Source: an uncultured Clostridia bacterium
Lineage (GTDB): Bacteria > Bacillota > Clostridia > Oscillospirales > Ruminococcaceae
Assembly: GCA_947624375.1 (NCBI GenBank)
Contig: CANQKD010000011.1
Span: 21,402 to 85,401 of the forward strand
DNA: 64,000 nucleotides
Direction: 5' to 3'
Of this stretch, positions 6,829-16,430 are shown piece after piece. How positions within the stretch are numbered: the first letter of the stretch is position 1; each line of letters opens with the position of its first letter. Made by a program: the position numbers and the translations under genes. Under the pieces are notes generated by a model that saw only the letters and a list, made by a program, of their open reading frames with translations, had not been told where the DNA came from and did no database searches.

Positions 6829-7723
6829 AGAGCGCGCGTTTCATGAAATCTTCGGTAGAGATGCCGCTGGGGCGGTTGTATCTGTTCATGCAATAGAGAC
6901 ATTCGGAGTTGCGCGTGATGAAGTTTGGCTTTTCTTCAACGCCGTAGCTGGCTGTAAAGTGGCAAGCCTTTACATACTCTTTACTTTCCTCGCTGACAAG
7001 ACCGTATGGATATGTATAGACCTGCGGAGTAATGCCGCAGTTTTGCTCCAAGCCGTCAATGCTGAGCAGCAGGTCGGAAATGAAAGCGCTGCGGTAGTCT
7101 TCGTCGCTTTCGCCTTCTTTTTTCAGAGCGCCGCGGCGCAGACCGAGTTTATGCATATCATAGCTGTGGCTGGCAATTTCGACATAGCCGCACTTTGAAA
7201 GCAGGCGTATCTGCTCGTAATTTAAGTAAGAATAGCTTGAATACTGCTGCTTGCCGTTTTCATTTTCTGCAAAGCTGCCAACGACCGACAACACTGCTTT
7301 TGCGCCGGAGTCGCGAAGGATAGGCTCTACATAGGAAAGAAAGTTATAGCAGCCGTCATCAAAGGTAAGAATAACGGGCTTTTTCGGCAGGGGTTTGCCG
7401 CTGTGAACATAATCTATAAGATCGGCTGTGAGGATAAATTCATAGCCGTTTTCTTTAAGATAGCGGATATCTTCGGCGAGGACCTCGGGAGAGAGGACAT
7501 AATCGCCCCACTGACTTTCGTCACGCAGTATACTGTGGTACATAATGACGGGGACGAATACCTGTTCTACCTTGACTTCGGTGGGAAGTTCAGCTTCTCT
7601 GCCTCTGCCAAAATGAGAAGCTAAAGGTATCGAAAGCAGCACAAGGGCTGTGAGAAGCGAGATGACAATGCATATTTTACTTACATTACTTACTTTTGAT
7701 GTTGAAAAACTATGTTTTAACAC
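6809..7723 (-). CDS. Membrane-anchored polysaccharide deacetylase (NodB domain)
   Basis: The product should remove N- or O-acetyl groups from a cell-wall or surface polysaccharide outside the membrane. The NodB motifs are present: LTFDDG near residue 120, SHSYDMH (the metal-binding His-x3-His region) and TYPYG. A hydrophobic segment at about residues 17-38 is a signal anchor. I chose the GTG at 7723 because GGCGGTG lies just upstream; this gives 304 residues, whereas the longest frame would begin at 7798. The gene is convergent with tmcAL, sharing 20 bases, and divergent from the chemotaxis receptor. The exact substrate (peptidoglycan, teichoic-acid sugar or other) cannot be told from sequence. 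Confidence 0.88.
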   Translation of the reverse strand: MLKHSFSTSKVSNVSKICIVISLLTALVLLSIPLASHFGRGREAELPTEVKVEQVFVPVIMYHSILRDESQWGDYVLSPEVLAEDIRYLKENGYEFILTADLIDYVHSGKPLPKKPVILTFDDGCYNFLSYVEPILRDSGAKAVLSVVGSFAENENGKQQYSSYSYLNYEQIRLLSKCGYVEIASHSYDMHKLGLRRGALKKEGESDEDYRSAFISDLLLSIDGLEQNCGITPQVYTYPYGLVSEESKEYVKACHFTASYGVEEKPNFITRNSECLYCMNRYNRPSGISTEDFMKRALSTEQLP

Positions 7724-7752
7724 ATTAAAGCACCGCCTGTTTTTGTTGATAT

Positions 7753-7781
7753 ATAACAATATATTGCTCTCGTTTTGTAAA
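7753..7781 (-). promoter_or_regulatory. Possible promoter for the deacetylase
   Basis: TTTACA (7781-7776) and TGTTAT (7758-7753) on the minus strand are 17 bases apart, about 30 bases before the GTG start. Confidence 0.5.
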
Positions 7782-7807
7782 AATACTTCAAAAATCAAAA
7801 AACACTA

Positions 7808-7836
7808 TTGAAAAAGTTGTGCAAATATGATAGAAT
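7808..7836 (+). promoter_or_regulatory. Sigma-A-type promoter for the chemotaxis receptor
   Basis: TTGAAA (7808-7813), 17-base spacer, TAGAAT (7831-7836). I saw no flagellar sigma-D (TAAA...GCCGATAT) match in this interval. Confidence 0.7.
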
Positions 7837-7899
7837 ATAAGTGTATGAAATTTATAAAAAACTTCCGAACGATTTCGGGGATTAGGAACGGTGAGATAA

Positions 7900-9693
7900 A
7901 TGAAAACTATTCGTGCAAAGATCATGACCTCGATGCTGTGCGTGGCGTTTGTTATCATTATTACAGTGTCAATTATCTTCCTCAGCGCGATAAACAGCTC
8001 TACAAAGGCGGTGCTGCAAAACAGCCTTCTGCCGCTGGCTACACAGACCGCTGACAAGATAACCATGATAAAAGACGACAACAGAAACACCGACGTTGAC
8101 AACATTCTTAACGGTATTGATGTGAGCGACGGCAACTTAGCTTTTGTTATAAACAACGACGGCACTTTCGCTTACAAGGGCAAGAACACCGCCGACTTTT
8201 TCAACGAGGAGAACATAGTATCTGCCAACAAAAAAGAGAATGAGTCAATAGCGGAATTTGCTGCAAAGGCTGCCAAGAACCCAAGCGGCTACGGCGTTTT
8301 TGAATACGGAAAAGAAGAATATGTGGCAGGCTTTGCGGAGCTCAACGGCAGAGAACAGACGATAATAATCGCGGTTCCTACCGATGATTTTTCAAGATAC
8401 ACGGCGGATTCGATGAACACTGTGATAATCGCCTGCGCTATTTTAGTAGTTGCTGTTATAGTTTTCACTATTCTGTTTGCGAAGACGTTCACAAAGCCTA
8501 TAACCAGCACTACGAACCGTCTGAGGGCTCTGGCGCAGGGAAACCTTACCGACCCTGTTGATGTTCACTACTCACGCGATGAGCTGGGTGTACTTTCTAA
8601 ATCTCTGGAAGAGACGATAGTTTCACTGAGGCAGTATATAAACCTGATAACCGTTGCGCTGACCAACATTTCCGAGGGCAACCTGTGCCACAGAATGGAA
8701 GGCACTTTCAAGGGTGATTTCAGCAAAATAAAGAGCACGTTCAACACTATTTTAGAGTCGCTGTCGGACACGTTTGCTTCGATAAATACGGCTGCGGAAC
8801 AGGTAAACAGCGGCGCTATGCAGGTATCTAACGCGGCACAGGCGCTTTCACAGGGCTCTACCGAGCAGGCAAGCTCTATAGAGCAGCTTTCTGCGACACT
8901 TTCAGATGTTGCGGCGCAGATAACCTACAACGCGAATGCTGCGAAAGATGCTTACACAATAGTACACGACAACACCAAGTCTATAAACGACTGCAACAAC
9001 GAGATGACGAATATGCTGGCGGCTATGAACGAGATAAGCGAGTCGTCGGATCAGATCTCGAAGATAATCAAGGTCATAGATGAGATAGCGTTCCAGACGA
9101 ACATTCTGGCTCTTAACGCGGCTGTTGAGGCGGCAAGAGAGGGCTCTAAGGGATTCAGCGTTGTTGCGGACGAGGTAAGACGTCTGGCGGCTAAGAGCGC
9201 GGAGGCTGCAAAACAGACTGCATCGCTTATTGAAGAATCCACGGCGGCGGTAAAGCGCGGTTCGGGAATTGCCACGGAAACGGCTGATTCGCTGCACACT
9301 ATAGTTGAAAATTCCGCGCAGATAAAGAAGCTTGTAAAGGATATTTCGGAGGCTTCGGAGCATCAGTCGGAAGCGGTTGTACAGATAAACGCGGGGGTAG
9401 ATCAGATATCTGCTGTAGTAGCGGCAAACACTTCTTCCGCGGTAGGCTCGGCATCTGCAAGCGAGGAGCTTTCGAGCCAGTCGCTTATACTGAAGAACAT
9501 GATAGCGCGCTTCAAGCTTTCGGACAAACGTTCTTCGGGTTCGCAGTATGATTATTACGATAATGATGCAGCGGCGGCTGAGTCGGATACCGAAACACCT
9601 GCTACGTTTATGTCTAAATACGCATATCCGAGCGATGACCCCGAGGACGGCGCGATAAAGATAGTTCTTGACGACGAGGACGACAAATACTGA
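7900..9693 (+). CDS. Methyl-accepting chemotaxis protein
   Basis: This 597-residue receptor senses an external signal and controls CheA kinase. Order of parts: TM1 at about residues 11-31, an extracellular sensor region of about 140 residues (Cache-like by size), TM2 at about 173-196, a HAMP region following it and probably a second HAMP-like segment, then a long helical signalling domain. The hairpin tip EIAFQTNILALNAAVEAARE near residue 395 is the conserved CheA/CheW contact. The tail after about residue 545 is acidic and lacks a CheB/CheR-tethering pentapeptide that I can see. No other chemotaxis gene is in the window. It has its own promoter and is followed by pfkA after 54 bases. Confidence 0.95.
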   Translation: MKTIRAKIMTSMLCVAFVIIITVSIIFLSAINSSTKAVLQNSLLPLATQTADKITMIKDDNRNTDVDNILNGIDVSDGNLAFVINNDGTFAYKGKNTADFFNEENIVSANKKENESIAEFAAKAAKNPSGYGVFEYGKEEYVAGFAELNGREQTIIIAVPTDDFSRYTADSMNTVIIACAILVVAVIVFTILFAKTFTKPITSTTNRLRALAQGNLTDPVDVHYSRDELGVLSKSLEETIVSLRQYINLITVALTNISEGNLCHRMEGTFKGDFSKIKSTFNTILESLSDTFASINTAAEQVNSGAMQVSNAAQALSQGSTEQASSIEQLSATLSDVAAQITYNANAAKDAYTIVHDNTKSINDCNNEMTNMLAAMNEISESSDQISKIIKVIDEIAFQTNILALNAAVEAAREGSKGFSVVADEVRRLAAKSAEAAKQTASLIEESTAAVKRGSGIATETADSLHTIVENSAQIKKLVKDISEASEHQSEAVVQINAGVDQISAVVAANTSSAVGSASASEELSSQSLILKNMIARFKLSDKRSSGSQYDYYDNDAAAAESDTETPATFMSKYAYPSDDPEDGAIKIVLDDEDDKY

Positions 9694-9747
9694 TAAACTT
9701 TACACATACTAACATACTAAAATACACACAAAGGAGTTGTAACAACT

Positions 9748-10830
9748 ATGAAAAGAAGAATAGGCATACTCACCAGCGGAGGCGACTGCCCGGGGCTGAA
9801 CGCTACCATTCGCGGCGTTGCAAAGGCGTGCTATGAAAAATTCGGCAGTGACGGCATTGAGATCGTTGGTATAAACGACGGTTATTCGGGACTTATCAAC
9901 AACGAGTGCAAGGAAATGGAGCCGTCGGATTTTTCTGGGATACTGACTATGGGAGGAACTATCTTCGGCACTAAGAGGACTCCTTTCAAGATGATGAAGG
10001 TCGTTGAAGAGGACAACGTTGACAAGGTAAAGGCGATGAAAGACACCTACAAAAAGCAGAAGCTGGATTGTCTTTTCACGCTGGGCGGCAACGGAACGCA
10101 CAAGACCTCGAACCTGCTGGCAAGCGAGGGGCTGAATGTTATCGGGCTGCCCAAGACTATCGACAACGATATTTTCGGAACGAGCGTTACGTTTGGTTTT
10201 CACACGGCGGTAGACATTGCTACCGATGTTATTGACAGGCTGCACACGACGGCGAACTCTCACGGCAGGATAATGGTCGTTGAGATAATGGGCAACAAGG
10301 CAGGCTGGCTGACGCTGTATGCAGGTGTTGCTGGCGGCGCTGACATGATAGTTATACCCGAGATACCGTTTGACATTGACAAGCTGTGCGAGGCGTGCGA
10401 AAAGCGCGAAAAGGCAGGCAAGGCGTTTTCGATAATGGCGGTAGCTGAGGGTGCGTTTGATACAGAAGAAGCGAAGATGAAGAAGAAAGAAAGAGCCAAA
10501 AAGCGCATTGAGGCAGGAGAAAAGACAGCTTCGGCGAGGATTGCGGCTACGATAGAGGCAAACACGGGAATTGAGACGAGAGTTTGCGTACCGGGACATA
10601 TGCTCAGGGGCGGAAGTCCATCGGCTTATGACAGGGTACTGGCGACACAGTTCGGCACACGCGCGGCTGAGCTTTTGTTCAAAGAGAAGTTTGGCTACAC
10701 GGTGGCTATGGTTGACGGAGAGATAACCGAAAACAAGCTGGAAGACATTGCAGGCAAGACAAAGTTTGTTGACAAAGACGATCAGATGGTGCTTGCGGCG
10801 CGGCGCATAGGCATTTCGTTTGGTGATTGA
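9748..10830 (+). CDS. pfkA: 6-phosphofructokinase (phosphoryl donor uncertain)
   Basis: The enzyme phosphorylates fructose 6-phosphate to the 1,6-bisphosphate in glycolysis. The 360 residues include the ATP/PPi-site TSGGDCPGLNA at the N-terminus, LGGNGTHKTSNLL, the catalytic KTIDND, GRIMVVEIMG and the C-terminal GHMLRGGSPSAYDR. Two diagnostic positions differ from classic ATP-PFK: PKTIDND has Lys where ATP enzymes have Gly, as in PPi-type or mixed group III enzymes, and the usual GGDG is GGNG, so the Mg-binding Asp is Asn while the following Gly is kept. The donor (ATP or pyrophosphate) therefore cannot be assigned by sequence. AAGGAG precedes the ATG. A nitroreductase gene starts one base after its stop. 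Confidence 0.93.
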   Translation: MKRRIGILTSGGDCPGLNATIRGVAKACYEKFGSDGIEIVGINDGYSGLINNECKEMEPSDFSGILTMGGTIFGTKRTPFKMMKVVEEDNVDKVKAMKDTYKKQKLDCLFTLGGNGTHKTSNLLASEGLNVIGLPKTIDNDIFGTSVTFGFHTAVDIATDVIDRLHTTANSHGRIMVVEIMGNKAGWLTLYAGVAGGADMIVIPEIPFDIDKLCEACEKREKAGKAFSIMAVAEGAFDTEEAKMKKKERAKKRIEAGEKTASARIAATIEANTGIETRVCVPGHMLRGGSPSAYDRVLATQFGTRAAELLFKEKFGYTVAMVDGEITENKLEDIAGKTKFVDKDDQMVLAARRIGISFGD

Positions 10831-10831
10831 T

Positions 10832-11362
10832 ATGCAGTTTGATGAGCTTTTGAAAAAACGCAGGTGCATACGCTCTTATACGGGTGAGGGCGTTACGAAA
10901 GAGCAGGCAATGGAGATCCTCGATGCAGGGATAAGGGCGCCGAACTCATGCAATTATCAGGCGTGGAGGTTTTACGCAACACTTGACAGGAAGCTTATTG
11001 CTGACGTACACCAGAAAGCGGCAAACATACCTTGGGCTGGTGACATACCATTTCTTGTGGTGATATGCCTTGACAATGAGGTAGTTGAAAAACTACAGAA
11101 GCAGTTTGGCGAGGAGCGAGGAAAGCTGTTTGCGTATCAGGACGCTGCGGGGGCTGCGAACCATATGCTGCTCAAAGCTGCTGACATGGGTCTTGGCGGC
11201 TGCTGGATAGGACCTATTGACGTTGACAAGTGCAGGGAGCATTTTTCCATACCGATGCATCACACGCCTGCGGCAATAATCACGATAGGCGTACCCAAAT
11301 ACGACAAGGGTGCGAGAGAGCGCAGACCGCTTGATGAAGTGGTCACGTTTGTAGGCGAATGA
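10832..11362 (+). CDS. Nitroreductase family FMN oxidoreductase
   Basis: This 176-residue protein should bind FMN and use NAD(P)H to reduce nitro compounds, quinones or similar acceptors; the natural substrate is unknown. Family landmarks are RRCIRSYTGEGVT near the N-terminus (phosphate-binding Arg/Ser), APNSCNYQAWRFY, and GLGGCWIGPI near the C-terminus. I chose the ATG at 10832, which follows GGTGA and begins right after the pfkA stop, over the in-frame TTG at 10820. It is probably co-transcribed with pfkA, and a strong terminator follows. Confidence 0.9.
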   Translation: MQFDELLKKRRCIRSYTGEGVTKEQAMEILDAGIRAPNSCNYQAWRFYATLDRKLIADVHQKAANIPWAGDIPFLVVICLDNEVVEKLQKQFGEERGKLFAYQDAAGAANHMLLKAADMGLGGCWIGPIDVDKCREHFSIPMHHTPAAIITIGVPKYDKGARERRPLDEVVTFVGE

Positions 11363-11371
11363 TATAAAGAT

Positions 11372-11413
11372 AAGGCTGCAAAGACCTGTGTGGGTCATGC
11401 AGCCTTTTTATTT
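11372..11413 (+). terminator. Rho-independent terminator after the nitroreductase gene
   Basis: AAGGCTGCA (11372-11380) pairs with TGCAGCCTT (11398-11406), with an inner GACC/GGTC stem, followed by TTTTTATTTT. It lies 48 bases beyond the converging end of jetC and may serve both strands. Confidence 0.9.
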
Positions 11414-11461
11414 TAATAAAAAACAGGGGCATTGCAAACATATGGCAATACCCCTGAATAT

Positions 11462-14400
11462 TCAGAAAATAGACAGCTGTTCAGACAAATAATATGCGTG
11501 CTCCATATTCTGCATTGCTTCAGATTCAAGTATTTCAACATCTGAGAGCGGAAGATTTTTGAAGCGCAGCTGATAGACCATATCAAAGAAGCTTGTTACC
11601 GCAGCTGTGCCAAGATGCGTAAGGCATATAAGCTGAATATGGAATTGCCTTGCTATGCGGAACATCGGTTCGAGAAGATGCGGTGAAGAGATAGGTCCGA
11701 ACGGGTTATCAAGAATAAGCACGCCGCTTGTAGAGCCAAGACCGCTTGTCAGACTTCTTGAATAATTCATTACCGATACGATAAGCGAAAATAGCACAAC
11801 AAACTGTTCTCCTCCCGAATTTTCTTTCAGGGCATCCTGCCATGAACGGTAGCAGCTGTTTTTGATATTCTTATCGATCTTGAACACAATGATCGGAATG
11901 GTTTCCCTGCCGATATAGCAATTCAGAAGACACCTTATATCCAGATGAGCGCGATGTGACTTTGCTGTATTCTCCTGCTGAGAAAGGTACTTTTTAACTT
12001 GCTCTGTTATATGATCGTTGATCCTTTCAGCAGGCTGCCCACTCGTTGGTTCTATAGGCGGAAGTTCGATGCGTATCATCTGCTTTTTGGTATTGCCAAA
12101 CTGTATTGTTGACTTCTTTGACAGAACGGTAAGATTTTCGTACAAACGGCCTACACGCTGGAGACAATTTGTAACAAGCTGTTTTCGGCTGTCTTCAACA
12201 TCTTTGAGCAGAACATCAAGCTGAGCGATCCGCTCACGATAGCGTTTGATATCGCCTTCAGTCCGCTCATAAAGCGTAAAGTATTTATCCCCCGTGATAT
12301 TATTGTCTATGACCGACAAAATGCCGTCAAGTGTGCCTGCAAACAAAGTATGCGCATCTCTGAACGGTTCAAGCTCACGGCGATGATAACTCTTCGTTTC
12401 GTCCTCCGCTTTTTTAAGGCGTTCTATGCAATTATCTATTGAGTCGCACAACAGGTTCGTATCCTGCTCGGTCTCCAATTTCTTTGGGGTATACTCCGAT
12501 GTTTGAGATGCATATTTCTTAGCACATCTGTCAGCGTAATTGCAGTCGGTATTAAGCTTATTCAAGCGATCTTTAAGATCACGCATGATATTTTCACGGC
12601 TGCCCAGTTCAGATGCACATTCTTGTATACGTCTTTCAAAATCAGAACCGACCACAGAGCGCGGCAGAAGCTCCGTATGCAGTTTTGCAAGCCTTTCTTT
12701 AGCCTGCTCCAGTGTGCTTTCAGCTTTGGCATGACGAGCTTTGGCTTCCTCATACTGCCCGTAAGCCTGTTCACTTATTTGTTTTGCCATAGCAAGCTGA
12801 TTTTCCGCATGATGATAGGCATCATCGGAATATACTGTGTTTTCGTATTCTGTCGGCTCAACATGAAATCTTTGGATACTTGCCTCTTTTTTGCTGATAG
12901 CGTCCTGTGCTTTTTTCAGCTTTTCATTCAGTGCTTTGCGGTCTGACGAATAGGTTTCCTGATAAAGCCGATATTCAGCGAGCATTACGCCGTGTTCATC
13001 TGAAAGTATTTCTGCTTTGGGTGTATCTTTCAGTTCATTTATCAGTTTGTGATACTCTGCCAGCTTATCACGAAGATGCTTTATCTTATCATCACACTGC
13101 GTTATAAGCCCGGTCAGGCGCTGCTCTTCCCTGTTCTGTTCCTCTTTTCGGGCAGTCAACCGGTTACATTCGGCTATAAGCTTCTCGATCTGTTTGCTGA
13201 TATTTTCATACTGTGATATATTATCGCAGACACGGTTAAATTCGTTCTTGCTGTTTTCTATATCGCGTATGATCTTCTGTTGCTCTTCTTTGAGCCGCAG
13301 AAGCTGCTTTTTACGCTCTTTGATCTCGTTTCTTCGTTTAACAAGGTCTGTCAATTCGTTTTGTATTTTTTGCAGAGCCTCTTGGTAAGAAGATATACTT
13401 TCCCTTAGCAAACGCTCATGGTCGGCGGCGTATGTAAACTGTGACAGTATGCTTTGTTCCGACTGCCATTCGCCTATCTGATGATGCAGATCTTCTATAT
13501 CCGATAATGTCTCGTCACGTTTTTTAAGTATATTCTCTTTATAAACGGAAACATCTTTAAAGTATTCCTTATCAAACGATGAAAGAAAACTCTTCAGCTC
13601 GCTCCAATTTCCGTCAGCCATATCCGCAAGTTCAGAGCGCGTATATACAGGAACAATTGAAGGAAGCCATGTATCGACCGATTGCGACAGCAGTTTGCTT
13701 TTCTCCTTTTCAGAATCGACAATAACAGAATAAGCAGCAAGCGGTGCGACAGAAAGTATAGTCTCCCGTATCTTTGAGTTTTGCAAATTAAGGTATTGTT
13801 CGCCTGTCTGATAAGAGATGCCCGAGCCCTGCAAAAAGCTGACTGCTGCTTTTGATATATGAAGATGCCCTTCTTCTATACTTTTTACCTGCTCGGTAAG
13901 CAATTCAGCCAGACGTTCGGTCTGCTTTTGCTGCTCTTTTAGCTTTGAAAGTATCCGATCAAGGGCTGTTTTCGGTTCATCTGTAAACAGTCTGCTTTCG
14001 GGTATCGACAAATGTTCCAGCACGGTGATGACCCTTTTGTACTCCTCCTGATACCTAGCCAGCGCAGATCTCTGCTGCTGCAAACAAGCTTTGTTTTCTG
14101 CCTGAGAATGCAAAAGTTTTTCTTGCTGTATATCCTGAGTGTCAAGTTCCTGATCAAGCAAAGTTTCCTCGCTGATGTATTTTTTGATCTCCTCATCAGC
14201 AGCTGTCAGTCGCTTGTCGTACTCTGCGTAGGCATTTGATATATCTTCCTCAGAATAACTTCCGTCAAGCATAACGGTAATATGCAAAGCCAGCTCTGTC
14301 AGACCTTTATCTATCTGTTCGAGCAAATTGTCTCTTACACCATTTGCCTTATTAAAGCTGTTATTTTTATCAGTAAGCTGCTTGGTGAGTAGTTCGATCA

Positions 14401-15751
14401 TTTCTTTTGTATCGTTAAGAGCATCGGAATATTTTTCTTTTGCTTCTTCTTGCCGGTTCAGTTCAAATTCTGTCTGCTCTGCCAACTTGGCAGATGACAA
14501 AGAAAGCGAATATTTTAAAGAAAGTATCCTGCTATCTCCTGTTCCCTTATCAAGCTCTGAGATCTTTGCTGTAAGCGCTTTCGCTTCATTTTGCTGAACA
14601 AGCAGTTCTGCATATTCTTTGGCAGCATTCAAGACCGCGACTGTATGCTCGGCGCTGTCACGCTGCCTTTGAGCTTCTTCTTTTTTATCTTTACATTCTG
14701 CAAGCAGTTTTTCTTCTCTGTCAAGGCTTTCCTGTGCAAGATAAAATGCCTGCGAGGCTTGCTCGGCTTTGATATGCTGCATTTTTTCCATTAAGCCGGT
14801 TATCTCTTTTTCTAGCTGCTGCTGTTTTTCCGTATCCAGTCTGATCTTATATTCAAGTGTGTACAAATGGTCAGCCAACAGACGTATCGCCTGTATTCTT
14901 TTATCTTCGGCATCCCACATATTCTTCATCAAAGGAAGTATTCCCTGAAGTTTTTCGGTAAAGGCTTTTATCTGCGACTGTAAACGCAGATTCTCCTCCT
15001 GCCCTGCATAACTGTCAGCATAGTTGATAAACATATCTTCCATATCTTCTGCCAAAGCTGCATCATTTGGCATGACCCCGGGAATGATAAACTTATCGAG
15101 CAATCTGTCAGCCGTTTTGTATTCTTCAAATAATTTGGTGATACCACCCTCTACAGCATTTATGCGCACGAGAATGTTTTCCCATTCGGTATGGAGAATA
15201 CCGTACTCCTCCAAACGCTTCTGATAGCGGCGCAGCGAATCCGAAGAAAATATCTCTACATTTCTGTTCCGCAAATATTTGCGCAGATCATCAAATGACA
15301 TAGGGCGTATATGACTGCCTGCACGTTCGGTAAGAGGGAGATCTATCAGATCGAGTTTATCGCCGGCTGCCATATAATCGTGCAAAAAAGTATAATAGCG
15401 GACGGTCTTGCTTTCATTTTCATCATCTGCTGTGGAAGCGGCTGCCAGAGCAATGCCTGTAAGCAGACTGTTAGAAGAGCCGTCCAACGCCCATTCTATC
15501 AGAACAAATGCATGATCGGTACCTTTCTGAAAATAATCGCTGATATTACGGTTTTGCACCTTGGCTTTCGGGCAGATGGGCTGCAAAAGCAGCTGAACAA
15601 TAACAGACTTACCGCCGCCGTTATCCAGATTCAGCAGGGTATCAACAGGCTTTCCATCAGAATTTTCGGTACAAAAGATCTCATCGGGGATAAGCTTTGC
15701 GCCGTCATTGAATCTGAAATTTACAATTCTTATCTTACGGATCGCCGGCAT
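11462..15751 (-). CDS. jetC: Wadjet SMC-like ATPase JetC
   Basis: JetC is the motor of the Wadjet plasmid-defence complex, an SMC-type ATPase that extrudes DNA loops. The 1429-residue chain has the N-terminal Walker A LNLDNGGGKSV (residues 44-49 NGGGKS), very long charged coiled-coil segments between about residues 270 and 1150 interrupted by a probable hinge, the ABC signature SGGEQFVV near 1312, and a C-terminal Walker B LILDNPFG near 1345 followed by LICLTH. The residue after the Walker B Asp is Asn, not the usual catalytic Glu. GGAGGA precedes the ATG; the gene overlaps jetB by 17 bases. Operon order jetD-jetA-jetB-jetC and the DUF5716-type partner fit Wadjet type II or III rather than type I (MksB-like). 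Confidence 0.9.
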   Translation of the reverse strand: MPAIRKIRIVNFRFNDGAKLIPDEIFCTENSDGKPVDTLLNLDNGGGKSVIVQLLLQPICPKAKVQNRNISDYFQKGTDHAFVLIEWALDGSSNSLLTGIALAAASTADDENESKTVRYYTFLHDYMAAGDKLDLIDLPLTERAGSHIRPMSFDDLRKYLRNRNVEIFSSDSLRRYQKRLEEYGILHTEWENILVRINAVEGGITKLFEEYKTADRLLDKFIIPGVMPNDAALAEDMEDMFINYADSYAGQEENLRLQSQIKAFTEKLQGILPLMKNMWDAEDKRIQAIRLLADHLYTLEYKIRLDTEKQQQLEKEITGLMEKMQHIKAEQASQAFYLAQESLDREEKLLAECKDKKEEAQRQRDSAEHTVAVLNAAKEYAELLVQQNEAKALTAKISELDKGTGDSRILSLKYSLSLSSAKLAEQTEFELNRQEEAKEKYSDALNDTKEMIELLTKQLTDKNNSFNKANGVRDNLLEQIDKGLTELALHITVMLDGSYSEEDISNAYAEYDKRLTAADEEIKKYISEETLLDQELDTQDIQQEKLLHSQAENKACLQQQRSALARYQEEYKRVITVLEHLSIPESRLFTDEPKTALDRILSKLKEQQKQTERLAELLTEQVKSIEEGHLHISKAAVSFLQGSGISYQTGEQYLNLQNSKIRETILSVAPLAAYSVIVDSEKEKSKLLSQSVDTWLPSIVPVYTRSELADMADGNWSELKSFLSSFDKEYFKDVSVYKENILKKRDETLSDIEDLHHQIGEWQSEQSILSQFTYAADHERLLRESISSYQEALQKIQNELTDLVKRRNEIKERKKQLLRLKEEQQKIIRDIENSKNEFNRVCDNISQYENISKQIEKLIAECNRLTARKEEQNREEQRLTGLITQCDDKIKHLRDKLAEYHKLINELKDTPKAEILSDEHGVMLAEYRLYQETYSSDRKALNEKLKKAQDAISKKEASIQRFHVEPTEYENTVYSDDAYHHAENQLAMAKQISEQAYGQYEEAKARHAKAESTLEQAKERLAKLHTELLPRSVVGSDFERRIQECASELGSRENIMRDLKDRLNKLNTDCNYADRCAKKYASQTSEYTPKKLETEQDTNLLCDSIDNCIERLKKAEDETKSYHRRELEPFRDAHTLFAGTLDGILSVIDNNITGDKYFTLYERTEGDIKRYRERIAQLDVLLKDVEDSRKQLVTNCLQRVGRLYENLTVLSKKSTIQFGNTKKQMIRIELPPIEPTSGQPAERINDHITEQVKKYLSQQENTAKSHRAHLDIRCLLNCYIGRETIPIIVFKIDKNIKNSCYRSWQDALKENSGGEQFVVLFSLIVSVMNYSRSLTSGLGSTSGVLILDNPFGPISSPHLLEPMFRIARQFHIQLICLTHLGTAAVTSFFDMVYQLRFKNLPLSDVEILESEAMQNMEHAYYLSEQLSIF

Positions 15752-16430
15752 CTGTTCTTCCTCCTTTCAGAATAGAGTGTATTTCAGCGATGCGGTTTTG
15801 AGATAAATAATACGGCATCAGGTCATTAAGCTTGACAGTCGGTTTCCAGACACCGTCTGCATCGTACAAAAGATCTTCATCACGGAATTTTCTGATTATC
15901 TTCATAAAGCAGCCGTGTTTTGTATCTAGTGAATCGGATTCATCACCGCGCTTGGCAAGCCAACTGTCGGCAAGGCGCAGAAAATCTATACTATACCGCG
16001 CAGATGCATTTTTCAGCGCTTCGCCCTCTGAGTGCACCTGTTCGCAATGCTTTGTAAAATCATCTATAAAGTCGGATTCTTTGATATAATATCTTGTCTG
16101 CAATGTATTTCCTTTTCCGCCGTAAAGTTCATGCAGCAGGAAGATCGCCATATAATTGAGCAGATACAGATCTTCAAGATTTGTCTTGCCGCCGACGCTG
16201 CGGCGAAAATCACTGTTGTTCTGTGAGAAAAGTTCATTGCTCGTATCAGGCAGAAGATAAAGCCTGCCGTTTGTTCTGTAAAGCGTAAAATCAAGTTCCT
16301 GCTCCATGATCGCAAGCTCAGAGGCAATTTCAGGGTCATTGTAATAGTCATAATATGTAGGTTCCTGCTCGCGGGTAATATATCCTTTTTCCATAAGTTT
16401 TGCGAAAAGTTTCAGGCTCTCGGGTCTCAT
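15735..16430 (-). CDS. jetB: Wadjet KITE-type subunit JetB (DUF6063-like)
   Basis: JetB is expected to be the small winged-helix (KITE) protein that bridges JetA to the JetC heads. The 231 residues lack catalytic motifs; the first 90 residues, beginning MRPESLKLFAKLMEKG, look like a winged-helix fold, as does the C-terminal region ending in the conserved-looking YLSQNRIAEIHSIL. The start ATG overlaps the jetA stop (ATGA) with AGAGGTG upstream, and the 3' end overlaps jetC by 17 bases, so the three SMC-complex subunits are translationally coupled. Identification rests on size and operon position more than on motif. Confidence 0.85.
   Translation of the reverse strand: MRPESLKLFAKLMEKGYITREQEPTYYDYYNDPEIASELAIMEQELDFTLYRTNGRLYLLPDTSNELFSQNNSDFRRSVGGKTNLEDLYLLNYMAIFLLHELYGGKGNTLQTRYYIKESDFIDDFTKHCEQVHSEGEALKNASARYSIDFLRLADSWLAKRGDESDSLDTKHGCFMKIIRKFRDEDLLYDADGVWKPTVKLNDLMPYYLSQNRIAEIHSILKGGRTDAGDP

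Noticed and set aside
9709..10869. A 386-residue minus-strand frame opposite pfkA
   Set aside because: It is an antisense shadow of a clearly real kinase gene, has an odd Arg/Cys/His-rich composition and no family resemblance or ribosome site.
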